Positions 25,095-34,116 of a stretch of DNA of 64,000 nucleotides are shown here, in pieces. The DNA is taken from assembly GCF_039522525.1 (NCBI RefSeq), contig NZ_BAAADO010000002.1:1-64000 (forward strand), given 5' to 3'. Position 1 is the first letter of the stretch; every line of letters begins with the position of its first letter. Below the pieces are notes generated by a model. That model searched no databases, had not been told where the DNA came from, and saw only the letters and a program-made list of their open reading frames with translations. The position numbers and the translations under genes are program-made. This DNA is from Salinibacillus aidingensis (GTDB lineage Bacteria; Bacillota; Bacilli; Bacillales; Alkalibacillaceae).

Positions 25095-26026
25095 TATGAA
25101 TCAGCCCTCCTATTGTTCCACAAGTAAGGAACGATGAAAATGGCAACCGCAAGCAGCATGATAATGGCAATGGCCGCTCCGTGTGCATAATAGTTCCCTC
25201 TGAATGTGGTCTCGAACATATACAAGCCAGGTACGTCTGTGACAAAGTTTGCTCCAGGACCTGTCATAGCATAGATCAAGTCGAATATTTTCAGTGAAAT
25301 ATGGGCCATCATAATAACCACACTGGCCGTAATCGGGCGTAACTGCGGAAGGATAATCTTCCGGTAAATCTGAAGCTCACTGGCCCCATCCATACGAGCT
25401 GCTTCTCTCAGCTCCTCAGGAATTCCGCGCAGTCCTGCCAGATACATTGCAAGCGCAAAGCCTGTCATCTGCCAGGCAGAAGCAATCACAATGGACAGAA
25501 TAGCGACCGGGACACCGAATTCTATTTGTCCCCATTGGAAGCCGGCTAAAATATTTGTATCTGTATACCATAACGGCTCTATGCCAAAGGTCTTTAAAAA
25601 GTTATTCACCCCTGTAGAAGGGTTTAACAGCCACTGCCAGACAACCCCGGTAACGACGAACGACAGAGCCATCGGAAACAGGAAGATATTCCGGAAAAAC
25701 GATTCTCCTTTGATTTTTTTATCCAGTAAAATCGCCAATCCTAATCCGAGGATAATAACCGCACCGATGAATAATATGGTGAAAAAGAGCATATTCCGTA
25801 AATCTGACTGGAAGCGGAAGTCACTGAATAAATACAGGTAGTTTTTCAGGCCGGCAAAGGAAAAGTCCGGAACGATGGTATTCCAGTTACTTAATGACAC
25901 ATATCCTGTCCAGCTGATAAATCCATAAACGAATACTAAAATTAAAAGAATGGAAGGCGCAAGAAATCCTATTGCCAGCCACTGATCTTTGCTGAATTTC
26001 TGTTTCGTTTTCTGTTTTGTTGCCAT
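25094..26026 (-). CDS. MalF-type sugar ABC transporter permease
   Basis: A 310-residue permease of the CUT1 family with six hydrophobic segments. The EAA loop REAARMDGASELQIYRKIILP is near residues 207-227 (position guide only). It has a typical N-terminal basic stretch (KQKTKQKFSKDQW). ATG 26026 is preferred to the preceding GTG because AAGGAGG lies seven bases upstream. It follows the substrate-binding gene after a strong intercistronic hairpin. Confidence 0.92.
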   Translation of the reverse strand: MATKQKTKQKFSKDQWLAIGFLAPSILLILVFVYGFISWTGYVSLSNWNTIVPDFSFAGLKNYLYLFSDFRFQSDLRNMLFFTILFIGAVIILGLGLAILLDKKIKGESFFRNIFLFPMALSFVVTGVVWQWLLNPSTGVNNFLKTFGIEPLWYTDTNILAGFQWGQIEFGVPVAILSIVIASAWQMTGFALAMYLAGLRGIPEELREAARMDGASELQIYRKIILPQLRPITASVVIMMAHISLKIFDLIYAMTGPGANFVTDVPGLYMFETTFRGNYYAHGAAIAIIMLLAVAIFIVPYLWNNRRADS

Positions 26027-26101
26027 CACCTTGCCTCCTTAAGTGGAATCGGAATGAGCGATTCCAGACGAAACCTTCATGCCCATTCAAAAGTAGGAAA
26101 G

Positions 26102-26140
26102 AAACACCCCATTCCCATCAAACCATGGGATGGGGTGTTT
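26102..26140 (-). terminator. Intercistronic hairpin between binding protein and permeases
   Basis: AAACACCCCAT, CCCAT and the matching ATGGG, ATGGGGTGTTT give a stem of about 16 bp. Such hairpins after binding-protein genes usually let that gene be expressed more than the permeases. The T run is short, so partial termination or 3'-end protection is more likely than a full stop. Confidence 0.7.
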
Positions 26141-26165
26141 ATAAGAGCCGTAATCGTTCAGCTCA

Positions 26166-27461
26166 TTAAAACTCTGAAGAAGCATTGACTAATGCACTGA
26201 CTAACTGATTAACGTCACGTTGTGTAACAAAGATATTTACAGCCTGGTTCATCTTCGTCAGGAACCCTTCAGGTGCAGCGGAGCCGTGCGCGATACTTGG
26301 CGCAAGGGCATCTGCATTCTTGAAGTCATCCATGGCATCTTTACCATATTCGTCATACTTGGATTCATCTGCATCCACCCGGGCCGGAATGGAGCCTTTT
26401 AATGGATTAAAGGTGTCCTGTCCTTCAACAGAAGCCAAGACCTTCAAAAATTCCTTCGTTTCTTCTTCATTTTCAATTCCTTTAGGCAAGCCGAATGTGT
26501 CGGTGATGACCATAAACAACCCTTCAGTCTCCGGAGTTGTCACATAGCCAAAGTCTTCGTTAACCGTTAAGTTTAGATCATTACTAAAGTATCCTTTTGC
26601 CCAGTCTCCCATTACCGTCATCGCTGCTTCTCCTTCTGCTACGAGCTGTGCAGCATCCTGCCACACACGGGAAGCATGGTCATCATTAATGTAATCAAGC
26701 ATTTGACCAAATGTTTCAACAGATTCTACAACTCTTGGATCATCAAAAGCGACATCACCAGAGAATAATCCTTTATAGTCATCCGGACCTAGTTTAGCCA
26801 GTAAAATGTTCTCGAGAATTTGTGTAGCCGGCCAGGAGTTCTTATCCCCTAAAGCCAATGGAGTAACCCCTGCTGCTTCCAGCTCATCAGCTGCTGCGAA
26901 GAATTCATCAAATGTAGTAGGTACTTCAATACCGTTCTCTGCAAACACAGCTTTATTGTAGAAAATTACATTACTGCGATGAATATTTACGGGTACGGAG
27001 TAAATATTTCCATCATCACTGACCAGGTCAATTAAGTCCTGAGGAAATTTATCCATTAAATCATTTTCCTCATAAAAGTCATTTAATGGTTGCATTTTAC
27101 CTGCTGCCACCCAGCTGGCGTTCAGCTCTTCACCACCGTGCACCTGGAAAGTGGATGGTGGATCGTCCCCTTGCATACGGCTGGCAAGAACAGCTTTTGC
27201 ATTCGTTCCTGCACCCCCGGCAACCGCTGCATTTTCCACCTCAATATCAGGATGCTTTTCCTTGAATAAATCAATTAATGCCAATAAACCATCCTCTTCA
27301 CCTGCACCTGTCCACCAACTGAAAATTTCAACGGTCGTTCCTTCTTCGCCGCCCTCACCACCGTCTGATTCTTCATCAGAGCTTGCAGCATCATCGGAAC
27401 TGCAGGCAGCAAAGATCAGGGCAGTCATAATCAGTACTGTTAATACCCAAATCTTTTTCAA
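26166..27461 (-). CDS. Sugar ABC transporter substrate-binding lipoprotein (MalE/MsmE type)
   Basis: A 431-residue lipoprotein of the SBP_bac_1 family. The signal peptide MKKIWVLTVLIMTALIFAAC ends in the lipobox Cys, followed by an acidic Ser/Asp/Glu/Gly tether. The body has VEIFSWWTGAGEEDGLLALI and a C-terminal solute-binding lobe. TTG 27461 is chosen because AGGGGG lies eight bases upstream and it gives a normal signal peptide; ATG 27479 has no ribosome site. A perfect cre site lies 28 bases before the start, so CcpA control is likely. Proximity to gal genes suggests a galactoside substrate (inference). Confidence 0.9.
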   Translation of the reverse strand: MKKIWVLTVLIMTALIFAACSSDDAASSDEESDGGEGGEEGTTVEIFSWWTGAGEEDGLLALIDLFKEKHPDIEVENAAVAGGAGTNAKAVLASRMQGDDPPSTFQVHGGEELNASWVAAGKMQPLNDFYEENDLMDKFPQDLIDLVSDDGNIYSVPVNIHRSNVIFYNKAVFAENGIEVPTTFDEFFAAADELEAAGVTPLALGDKNSWPATQILENILLAKLGPDDYKGLFSGDVAFDDPRVVESVETFGQMLDYINDDHASRVWQDAAQLVAEGEAAMTVMGDWAKGYFSNDLNLTVNEDFGYVTTPETEGLFMVITDTFGLPKGIENEEETKEFLKVLASVEGQDTFNPLKGSIPARVDADESKYDEYGKDAMDDFKNADALAPSIAHGSAAPEGFLTKMNQAVNIFVTQRDVNQLVSALVNASSEF

Positions 27462-27488
27462 TTTGTGTTCCCCCTTCATCTTAATATA

Positions 27489-27502
27489 TGATAACGTTTA
27501 CA
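27489..27502 (-). promoter_or_regulatory. cre site (CcpA operator) before the MalE-type gene
   Basis: The minus strand reads TGTAAACGTTATCA and matches the cre consensus TGWAANCGNTNWCA at every defined position. It lies in the promoter region of the binding-protein gene. Confidence 0.8.
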
Positions 27503-27569
27503 ATTCCTATTATATAAATCTATGAAACAACCCAGGCATATAAATTCCTACACTATTTTATGAATTTCT

Positions 27570-28994
27570 TCATATTTTTAAGATTTGCTTCTGGAATTGT
27601 TTAGGGGAAAGCTGTTCATGCTTTTTAAACACCCGGCTGAAATAATTAGGGTCCTTGTAACCTACTTTGAAGCTGATTTCCTTCAGGCTTAATGTATTTT
27701 CTTTCAATAGTTGCTTGGCCTGCCGCAAACGAATATCTGTCACATAATCGATAAAGGTCTGCCCTGTCTCTTCTCTGAACATATTTGAAAAATAATTGGC
27801 ACTAAGGTCCACATACTGAGCAACCTCTTCTAAGGATACAGGACGGTGATAATGCTCGCCGATATACTCCTTTGCCCGTTCAATATACCGGTAGGATTGA
27901 TGGTGCTGCTGAATTTCAAGGCAGCAGTACCCAATAAATTTCTTCCATTCCGTCTCATTCTTATAATCTTTTAAACGGATCTCTTTTATATCAATTCCTG
28001 ATGCTTCCAGCCTGTGCTTGACTTTAAAATAAAGCTCCTCCAAATCCTGTGGGGATTGAGTGAATAAAAGCTCTTCTATCACCATGGTTGCCTGCTGTTC
28101 ATGGCCCATCTGAATGGCTGACAGGAACTGCTCAACCATTGCATCAGCATCCTCGGCCTGTTTTCCTTTAGGCAGGCCATAGCCGGACTTCTGAGAACTG
28201 AGCAATTGCTTGCATGCCTTCACCGATTCATAATAGGATTGGGAGAAATCCTTCAGCTGAGCATACGGAAAACCTGCTCCGATGGATACGCTGGAATCCA
28301 ATTTCAGATAGAGCAGGCGGGCAAACAGCAATATGTCACTTTTCTGCAGCTGCGTTTCCGCAAGAAGAAGGATGACAAGCTGATCATTCTGCCTGTGCGT
28401 GATACAGGATTGTCCATTCATCTCCTCTACATAGTCGTCCACTTTATCCATCAAGTCATCATGGATGGGCTCCAGGATGAAAAAGCAGCCACTTTTCACA
28501 TTCGGGAAATACTCCTTCTTAAGCCTCTTTAATGATTCATCATACTCATAGCGGGTGATTTTTAACAAAAAATGCTCCTTTGCGATCAGTTCTGACTCAT
28601 CTTCCTTTTGTGCCCATTGCTTCTCCCGTTCGATTTCTTTCCGGATTCGGGAAATGGCCTTAATCGTTTCCTCCTTTTTACTCGGTTTTAAAATATATTC
28701 CTTAACCCCAAGCTTCATGGCTGTTTTGGCATAATCAAAGGAATCGTAGGCAGAGGCAATGATAAACTTCATCCGGGGAGCCAGCTGCTGAATGGCTTTT
28801 ATCGTTTCTAGACCATCGATTCCAGGCATTCGAATATCCACAATCATAAAATCAGGGGACAGTTGCCGGGCCATTTCTATAGCTTTTCGCCCATTTGGAG
28901 CTTCCTCAACCGTTAAACCAGGAAAGCTTTCCTCTAAAAATTTTCGCATCGCCTTGCGCTCTAAGTATTCATCCTCGACAATGATTGTTTTCAT
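27570..28994 (-). CDS. AraC-type response regulator (YesN family)
   Basis: A 474-residue regulator. The N-terminal receiver has EDEYLERKAM, phosphoacceptor Asp near 54 in DFMIVDIRMPGIDG, and the conserved Lys in YILKPSK near 105. A middle domain of unknown ligand follows, then a C-terminal AraC HTH pair (VSLEEVAQYVDLSANYFSNMF; LKEISFKVGYKDPNYFSRVFKK, given as position guides around 385-455). It overlaps the kinase gene by four bases (ATGA). It probably activates the transporter operon that begins just downstream. Confidence 0.92.
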   Translation of the reverse strand: MKTIIVEDEYLERKAMRKFLEESFPGLTVEEAPNGRKAIEMARQLSPDFMIVDIRMPGIDGLETIKAIQQLAPRMKFIIASAYDSFDYAKTAMKLGVKEYILKPSKKEETIKAISRIRKEIEREKQWAQKEDESELIAKEHFLLKITRYEYDESLKRLKKEYFPNVKSGCFFILEPIHDDLMDKVDDYVEEMNGQSCITHRQNDQLVILLLAETQLQKSDILLFARLLYLKLDSSVSIGAGFPYAQLKDFSQSYYESVKACKQLLSSQKSGYGLPKGKQAEDADAMVEQFLSAIQMGHEQQATMVIEELLFTQSPQDLEELYFKVKHRLEASGIDIKEIRLKDYKNETEWKKFIGYCCLEIQQHHQSYRYIERAKEYIGEHYHRPVSLEEVAQYVDLSANYFSNMFREETGQTFIDYVTDIRLRQAKQLLKENTLSLKEISFKVGYKDPNYFSRVFKKHEQLSPKQFQKQILKI

Positions 28995-30442
28995 GCACTT
29001 GCTCCCCCCTTTTCCCTGCTTATCGTGTTCGGAAGTTTTAAGCGAATCATCGTTCCAGCTCCCACTTCCGAATCAATTTCTACTATATCCTCCCGCTGGT
29101 AAAATAATTGCAAACGCCGCAGTACATTTTTCAGTCCGAGACCTGTGGAATGCCCCGTATGTTCATCCACTGGTTCCTCCTTCGACAGATTGATAAACGG
29201 TTCGATTTGTTCAGGGGACATCCCTGCACCATTGTCGGATATTTCTACCATGATATGATCCTGTTCTCGATAGACAGTTAAGGAAATCCTTCCACCCTCT
29301 TCCTTTTTCTCAATGCCGTGAATAAACGCATTTTCAATTAATGGCTGCAATGTGAGACGTGGAACAGGGATGTCAAGACAGGATTCATCCACCTTCTGTA
29401 AAAACGTCATTCGATCCGCAAATCGCGTCTGCTGGATATAAAAATATTCTTCTACCACCTGTACCTCATCCCGCAAAGCAACGGATTTATCCAGATCCCC
29501 TAAACTGTGACGGAGAATGGTGGAGATCGACTCAATTAATCTTGTTGTGGACGTTGCATTTTCCAGGTAGGACATCCGGGCAACCGTGTTCAGAGTATTA
29601 AATAAAAAGTGAGGATTGATTTGATTTTGCAGATGCTTTAACTCGAGTTCTTTTAACAGCTGGTCAAGCTCGGACTTCTCCTTGATTTCCTGAAACAGTC
29701 GCTGGATATTCGTGCGCATCTGATTAAAGGTATCCCCCAGTAGCTTCAGTTCATCATTGGACTTAATCTCAATTTCAGGACCATTCAGCTTTCCCTTTGA
29801 AACCTCTCTTGCTCCATGCCATAAGGAGCGGATGGGACGATTAATCCCTCTGGAAAACCAGAGAGCAGCTCCAATGGCCAGCAATACTGTCGTTAAGAAC
29901 AGAAAGATGGTAAACGATTTAAACGCTTCATTCCGCTGGGCCAGTTCCTGATAGAGATCCTGATATTCGGTCAGTTCAAGATCGATTAATTGAAGGGTGG
30001 TTTCCTGAATATAATTGGACGTCTCCCGGGCTTCCTGCAGATGGAGGGTGTATTTCTCTATATCGTTTCTCAGCATAAAACCTGCTGTCATTTCGGTTTC
30101 CTGTACGAGCGTTTCAATCATATGGATATGCTTATTCAGCTGCACATCCTCCACCCCTGTCAGCTGTTCATTAAGCCGCTCCTTTTCCTGAACGATTTCT
30201 GACTTTGTCTTATAGAAGGCTTCAAAATCCTGCTCTTCACCGGTTAAGACAAACTGATTGACCTTATCATATAAGTCAATTGATTTCTGGGATACACGAT
30301 TTAAAATTAAAAATCGTTCAATACTCGTATGATATTCATTCAGGAGCCGGTCACTGCTGAAATAAATCAGGACCGAAACGACGTTAAAGAGGAGCACAAA
30401 TACAAAAAAATAAGCCATAAGTTTACTGCGAATTGATTTCAT
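28991..30442 (-). CDS. Sensor histidine kinase (YesM/LytS type)
   Basis: A 483-residue membrane kinase. Membrane segments at about 9-28 and 175-195 flank an extracellular helical region. A HAMP domain follows (SRGINRPIRSL), then a His_kinase domain with LQNQINPHFLFNTLNTVAR, whose first His is the phosphoacceptor, and the ATP-binding GTGL-like region near DNGAGMSPEQ. ATG 30442 is chosen for the GGGGAGGAG seven bases upstream; longer in-frame extensions overlap the sensor gene. It overlaps the upstream sensor protein gene by 20 bases. Confidence 0.9.
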   Translation of the reverse strand: MKSIRSKLMAYFFVFVLLFNVVSVLIYFSSDRLLNEYHTSIERFLILNRVSQKSIDLYDKVNQFVLTGEEQDFEAFYKTKSEIVQEKERLNEQLTGVEDVQLNKHIHMIETLVQETEMTAGFMLRNDIEKYTLHLQEARETSNYIQETTLQLIDLELTEYQDLYQELAQRNEAFKSFTIFLFLTTVLLAIGAALWFSRGINRPIRSLWHGAREVSKGKLNGPEIEIKSNDELKLLGDTFNQMRTNIQRLFQEIKEKSELDQLLKELELKHLQNQINPHFLFNTLNTVARMSYLENATSTTRLIESISTILRHSLGDLDKSVALRDEVQVVEEYFYIQQTRFADRMTFLQKVDESCLDIPVPRLTLQPLIENAFIHGIEKKEEGGRISLTVYREQDHIMVEISDNGAGMSPEQIEPFINLSKEEPVDEHTGHSTGLGLKNVLRRLQLFYQREDIVEIDSEVGAGTMIRLKLPNTISREKGGASA

Positions 30443-31436
30443 AGCTGTACTCCTCCCCATACTTGGCTTTATGGATGTCCTCTTTGTATAAAATGGATGA
30501 AGGTGTATATTGAACAGGCTCAACATACTTGCTGTTCCCCGCATCTAAAAGAAGGTTAATTCCGGTTTTCCCCATTCTGTACGGATGCTGAACGATGGTC
30601 GCATCGATGATTCCATCCCTCATCAAATCCAGCGTCTTCGGCAGGGTATCGAATGTAACAATATATGGGTTCTGCTTTCTGTTCGTCTGCGTGATCGCCT
30701 GGGAGATTCCAATCCCGGCCAATACGTTCGTTCCAAAGAAACCATTAATCTCTGAATGTTTTTTCAAAGCCTGATAGGTTGCCTGGGCAGCTCCAACAAT
30801 GGAAATATTTGATTCCTCAATCGTTATCACCTGTACCCGCTCTTCATTATCAATCGCCTTCTGAAAGCCTTCAATGCGCTTTTGCTGATTAGGGGATTCC
30901 GAGCGTCCGATAATGATAGCAACGTTCTGTTTTCCTGTTGTCTCATTCACAAAGGCTTCTCCAGCCAGGTAGCCCGCACGAAAATTATCCGTGCCTACAT
31001 AGGCATTCCGCTCACTTTTTGGATTATCCGCATCCACGGTAACGACAGGAATCCCTTTTTCCCGGGCCAGATGAACCAGTTCGACAAAGCGTTCTCCTTC
31101 CATTCCTTGTGTCAGGATTCCGTCCACCTTCGCATCAATCGCCTTATCCAGTGTCCGGAACTGCTCCTCCTCACTGGTCTGGGCACCTCCCACGTATTCC
31201 AGATAAGCATGATGCTGTTCGGCTGTCTCCATGGCTCCCTCTCTGACCAGATGCCAGTACTCACTTCCTTTTTCTTCAGGAATAAGGACAAAATGATAAT
31301 CATAATTCTGGGCTTGGGATACCTCCATCTGATCTAAATGAAACGTCTGCTTGCCAAAGTACAGCGTATAGCCAAAACAAATAATAAATAGAAGAAAACC
31401 AATCGAATAGCCTAAATAAACGGAAATATCCTTCAT
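30423..31436 (-). CDS. Membrane-anchored ribose-type sugar-binding protein, probable sensor
   Basis: A 337-residue protein with an uncleaved N-terminal anchor (SVYLGYSIGFLLFIICFGYTL, residues about 5-25) and an RbsB/LacI-like ligand-binding domain (GILTQGMEGERF, VTVDADNPKSERNAYVGTDN, NGFFGTNVLAGIGISQAI). It lacks a lipobox Cys and has no adjacent permease. It overlaps the kinase gene, so I infer it presents the sugar to the kinase, as in three-component sugar sensors of clostridia and bacilli. ATG 31436 is chosen since AAAAGG lies eight bases upstream. Confidence 0.85.
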   Translation of the reverse strand: MKDISVYLGYSIGFLLFIICFGYTLYFGKQTFHLDQMEVSQAQNYDYHFVLIPEEKGSEYWHLVREGAMETAEQHHAYLEYVGGAQTSEEEQFRTLDKAIDAKVDGILTQGMEGERFVELVHLAREKGIPVVTVDADNPKSERNAYVGTDNFRAGYLAGEAFVNETTGKQNVAIIIGRSESPNQQKRIEGFQKAIDNEERVQVITIEESNISIVGAAQATYQALKKHSEINGFFGTNVLAGIGISQAITQTNRKQNPYIVTFDTLPKTLDLMRDGIIDATIVQHPYRMGKTGINLLLDAGNSKYVEPVQYTPSSILYKEDIHKAKYGEEYSYEINSQ

Positions 31437-31456
31437 CCTCATCACCTTTTAGTTCG

Positions 31457-32971
31457 TTAAAGCGTTTGCAAAAATCGCTGCAACGCACGCCTTCCTTCTG
31501 CATTCTTTTTAAAGACCCCGGCATGCTCGAGGACCGTCTGAAACACCTTACCTGTCTCATGCTTTAGCATCGTATGGATATTATCCAAACCGGACATATC
31601 ATAGGTTTCCATAAGACGTCGTGCCCAATCGCTATGTTTTTGTGTATCTGGATCCTTCCTGATTTGGGAAAGGGCATCTGGTCCAGAAAGATAGTGGGCC
31701 AGTTTTTCCAGTTCACCCTTCAGGCGGCCAGGCAAAACAGCCAGACCCATCACCTCTATTAATCCAATATTCTCTCTTTTAATATGATGAACCTGCTCAT
31801 GGGGATGAAAAATTCCTAATGGGTGCTCCTCACTTGTGCGGTTGTTGCGCAGAACGAGATCAAGCTCATAAAATTCATCTCTGCGCCGTGCTATAGGCGT
31901 AATCGTGTTATGACGCTCCCCATTCGTCTCCTTCAAAATTCCTGTCTCAGGATCCTCATAATCCACCCAGTTTTGCAAAATATGATCCGCTGCAGCTGTA
32001 AGGTCAGCCTTGGAGAATCCCTGGAGCCGAATCACAGACATCGGCCAATGAAGAATTCCCGCCTTCACTTCAGGAAATTTTTTGATGTGAAAAGTTTCTT
32101 CATATCCGGCTTCAGCCATTGGAAATTCATGCTGTCCCCCCTGATAATGGTCATGATTTAAAATGGAACCACCTACAATAGGTAAATCCGCATTGGACCC
32201 GAGGAAAAAATGCGGAAATTGCTCCACAAAGGCGAGCAATCTCCGGAACGTCGATGCTGATATTTTCATCGGACGATGCTCTGCCGAAAATACGATGGCA
32301 TGCTGGTGATAATAGACATAGGGAGAATATTGAAGATACCACTGCTCCCCATTCAGTGTTACAGGGATCACCCGGTGATTCTGCCGGGCCGGGTGCTGAC
32401 TGCGCCCGGCATAGCCCACATTGTCCTTACACAGCACACAGGCGGGATAGTTGGAATTATCTTTCTTTGCCCTGACAACATCCCGTGGATCCTTTTCCGG
32501 CTTGGACAGATTGATAGTGATTTCCAGCTCCCCATACGGCGTCCTGCTGAGCCAATGCTCGTTACGTTTCACACGATTGGTCCGAATATAATTGACATCC
32601 CGGCTCAGCTGATAAAAATAATCCGTAGCCCGTTCCATTCCAAGCTCTGAACGGATTTTCTCAAATTTGTGAATGACCGTGGATGGGTGAGGAACGAAAA
32701 TTCCCATTAATCTGGTATCCAGAAGGTCACGTTCAGTAACCGTATCCGGCGAGAAACGTCCATGCTTAGCAGCCCAGTTCAGAATCGATTGCAAAACAGG
32801 GACAGGGTTGTCAAGCTGCTCATTCTCCACTTCAACCCTTTCCCAGTTCTGCAGGTCTAGAGCGTCCAGCAGCTGATTGCGGACAAATTCCACATCCCAT
32901 TTTTCAATTAGTCCTTTTTCAAGTCCGTATTGGATTAAACGCTCCAGCTCTTTATAAATATGGATACTCAT
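31457..32971 (-). CDS. galT: Galactose-1-phosphate uridylyltransferase (Firmicute type)
   Basis: A 504-residue GalT of the long Bacillus/Lactobacillus class (B. subtilis 513 residues). It transfers UMP between UDP-glucose and galactose 1-phosphate in the Leloir pathway. Conserved MGIFVPHPSTVIHKF, CVLCKDNVGYAGR, NHDHYQGGQHEFPM and IFHPHEQVHHIKRENIGLIE are visible (position guides). ATG 32971 has GGGAGG six bases upstream; longer frames do not. It lies 20 bases before the sensor gene and after the galE terminator. Confidence 0.93.
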   Translation of the reverse strand: MSIHIYKELERLIQYGLEKGLIEKWDVEFVRNQLLDALDLQNWERVEVENEQLDNPVPVLQSILNWAAKHGRFSPDTVTERDLLDTRLMGIFVPHPSTVIHKFEKIRSELGMERATDYFYQLSRDVNYIRTNRVKRNEHWLSRTPYGELEITINLSKPEKDPRDVVRAKKDNSNYPACVLCKDNVGYAGRSQHPARQNHRVIPVTLNGEQWYLQYSPYVYYHQHAIVFSAEHRPMKISASTFRRLLAFVEQFPHFFLGSNADLPIVGGSILNHDHYQGGQHEFPMAEAGYEETFHIKKFPEVKAGILHWPMSVIRLQGFSKADLTAAADHILQNWVDYEDPETGILKETNGERHNTITPIARRRDEFYELDLVLRNNRTSEEHPLGIFHPHEQVHHIKRENIGLIEVMGLAVLPGRLKGELEKLAHYLSGPDALSQIRKDPDTQKHSDWARRLMETYDMSGLDNIHTMLKHETGKVFQTVLEHAGVFKKNAEGRRALQRFLQTL

Positions 32972-33025
32972 CTGAAGCCTCCCTTTCATGTGGGATTTTG
33001 CCAAATAGCTTCCTTCGCTTATTTA

Positions 33026-33053
33026 CAAAAAAAGCCCCAAAATCACAGGGCTT
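33026..33053 (-). terminator. Terminator between galE and galT
   Basis: AAGCCCTG and GGGGCTT make a stem followed by T7 on the minus strand, 26 bases past the galE stop codon. galT must therefore depend on read-through or its own promoter in the 55 bases that remain. Confidence 0.75.
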
Positions 33054-33078
33054 CATTCCATGCCAGTTCTATCAAGTA

Positions 33079-34068
33079 TTAATCCTCATAGCCACCAGGA
33101 TGATTCCGGAACCAGTTCCAGGCAGAGCCGATCATCTCGTGCAGGCTCTCACGCTTTGGATTCCACCCGAGGATTTTCTTCGCTTTTTCTGATGAAGCCA
33201 CCAGTTTAGCCGGGTCACCTGCACGGCGCGGAGCTACCTCAGCAGGAATCTCCTTCCCTGTTACCTCGCGAGCCGTTTCAATGACCTCTTTCACACTAAA
33301 GCCCTGGCCACTTCCCAGATTGAAGGCACCACTTTCACCACCGGCCTTCAAATTCTCCAGTGCAAGAATGTGGGCATCGGCTAAATCCGTCACATGAATA
33401 TAGTCCCGCACACAGGTACCATCGGGTGTATCATAGTCATCCCCGAAAATGGAAATGCTGTCCCGATTCCCCAAAGCAACCTGCAAAATAATCGGAATGA
33501 GGTGGGTTTCCGGATGGTGATCCTCTCCCAGCAGTCCATTGGTATGAGCACCCGCCACATTGAAATAACGAAGCGCTGTGTACTTCAACCCATGAGCCTG
33601 AGCGGACCATTTCATCATTTTTTCGATGGCAAGCTTGGTCTCCCCATAAGGATTGGTTGGTTCAGTTGGATCCGACTCGAGAATCGGAATATGTTTCGGT
33701 TCGCCATAAACGGCTGCTGTGGATGAACAGACAATCGTATCCACGTTAAACTTTTTCATCGTCTGCAGCAGCTTTAAAGCACCATAAACGTTATTATCGT
33801 AATAGCTCAACGGCTGCTCGACACTTTCTCCTACAAGAGAGTTGGCTGCGAAATGAACGACGGCTTCTATTTCATTCTCCTCAAAAACCCTATGTAAAAA
33901 ATTTTCATCACGGAGATCTCCACTGTAAAATTTTGCCTTATTCAGCACGGCCTTTTCATGACCCTTCTGAAGGTTGTCGATGATAATCACTTCATAGCCT
34001 TTATCCATAAGTTCAATAGCGGTGTGACTCCCTACATAACCAGCGCCACCAGTTACCAACACGGACAT
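33079..34068 (-). CDS. galE: UDP-glucose 4-epimerase
   Basis: A 329-residue extended SDR. The NAD-binding GGAGYVGSH is at residues 6-14, the catalytic Ser/Tyr/Lys set in SSTAAVYGEP and NPYGETKLA, and the substrate loop in RYFNVAGAH. It interconverts UDP-galactose and UDP-glucose. ATG 34068 is chosen because CAGGAGG lies nine bases upstream; an 11-codon longer frame has no such site. It sits 48 bases after galK. Confidence 0.96.
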   Translation of the reverse strand: MSVLVTGGAGYVGSHTAIELMDKGYEVIIIDNLQKGHEKAVLNKAKFYSGDLRDENFLHRVFEENEIEAVVHFAANSLVGESVEQPLSYYDNNVYGALKLLQTMKKFNVDTIVCSSTAAVYGEPKHIPILESDPTEPTNPYGETKLAIEKMMKWSAQAHGLKYTALRYFNVAGAHTNGLLGEDHHPETHLIPIILQVALGNRDSISIFGDDYDTPDGTCVRDYIHVTDLADAHILALENLKAGGESGAFNLGSGQGFSVKEVIETAREVTGKEIPAEVAPRRAGDPAKLVASSEKAKKILGWNPKRESLHEMIGSAWNWFRNHPGGYED

Positions 34069-34116
34069 TTTCACATTCCTCCTGTTTATCGCAATCTTCA
34101 TTCATCTATCTTTATT

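Noticed and set aside
31446..31470. cre-like TTAAAGCGTTTGCA at the galT 3' end
   Set aside because: It lies largely in the galT coding end and deviates from the consensus at the first bases; position does not suit a promoter operator.
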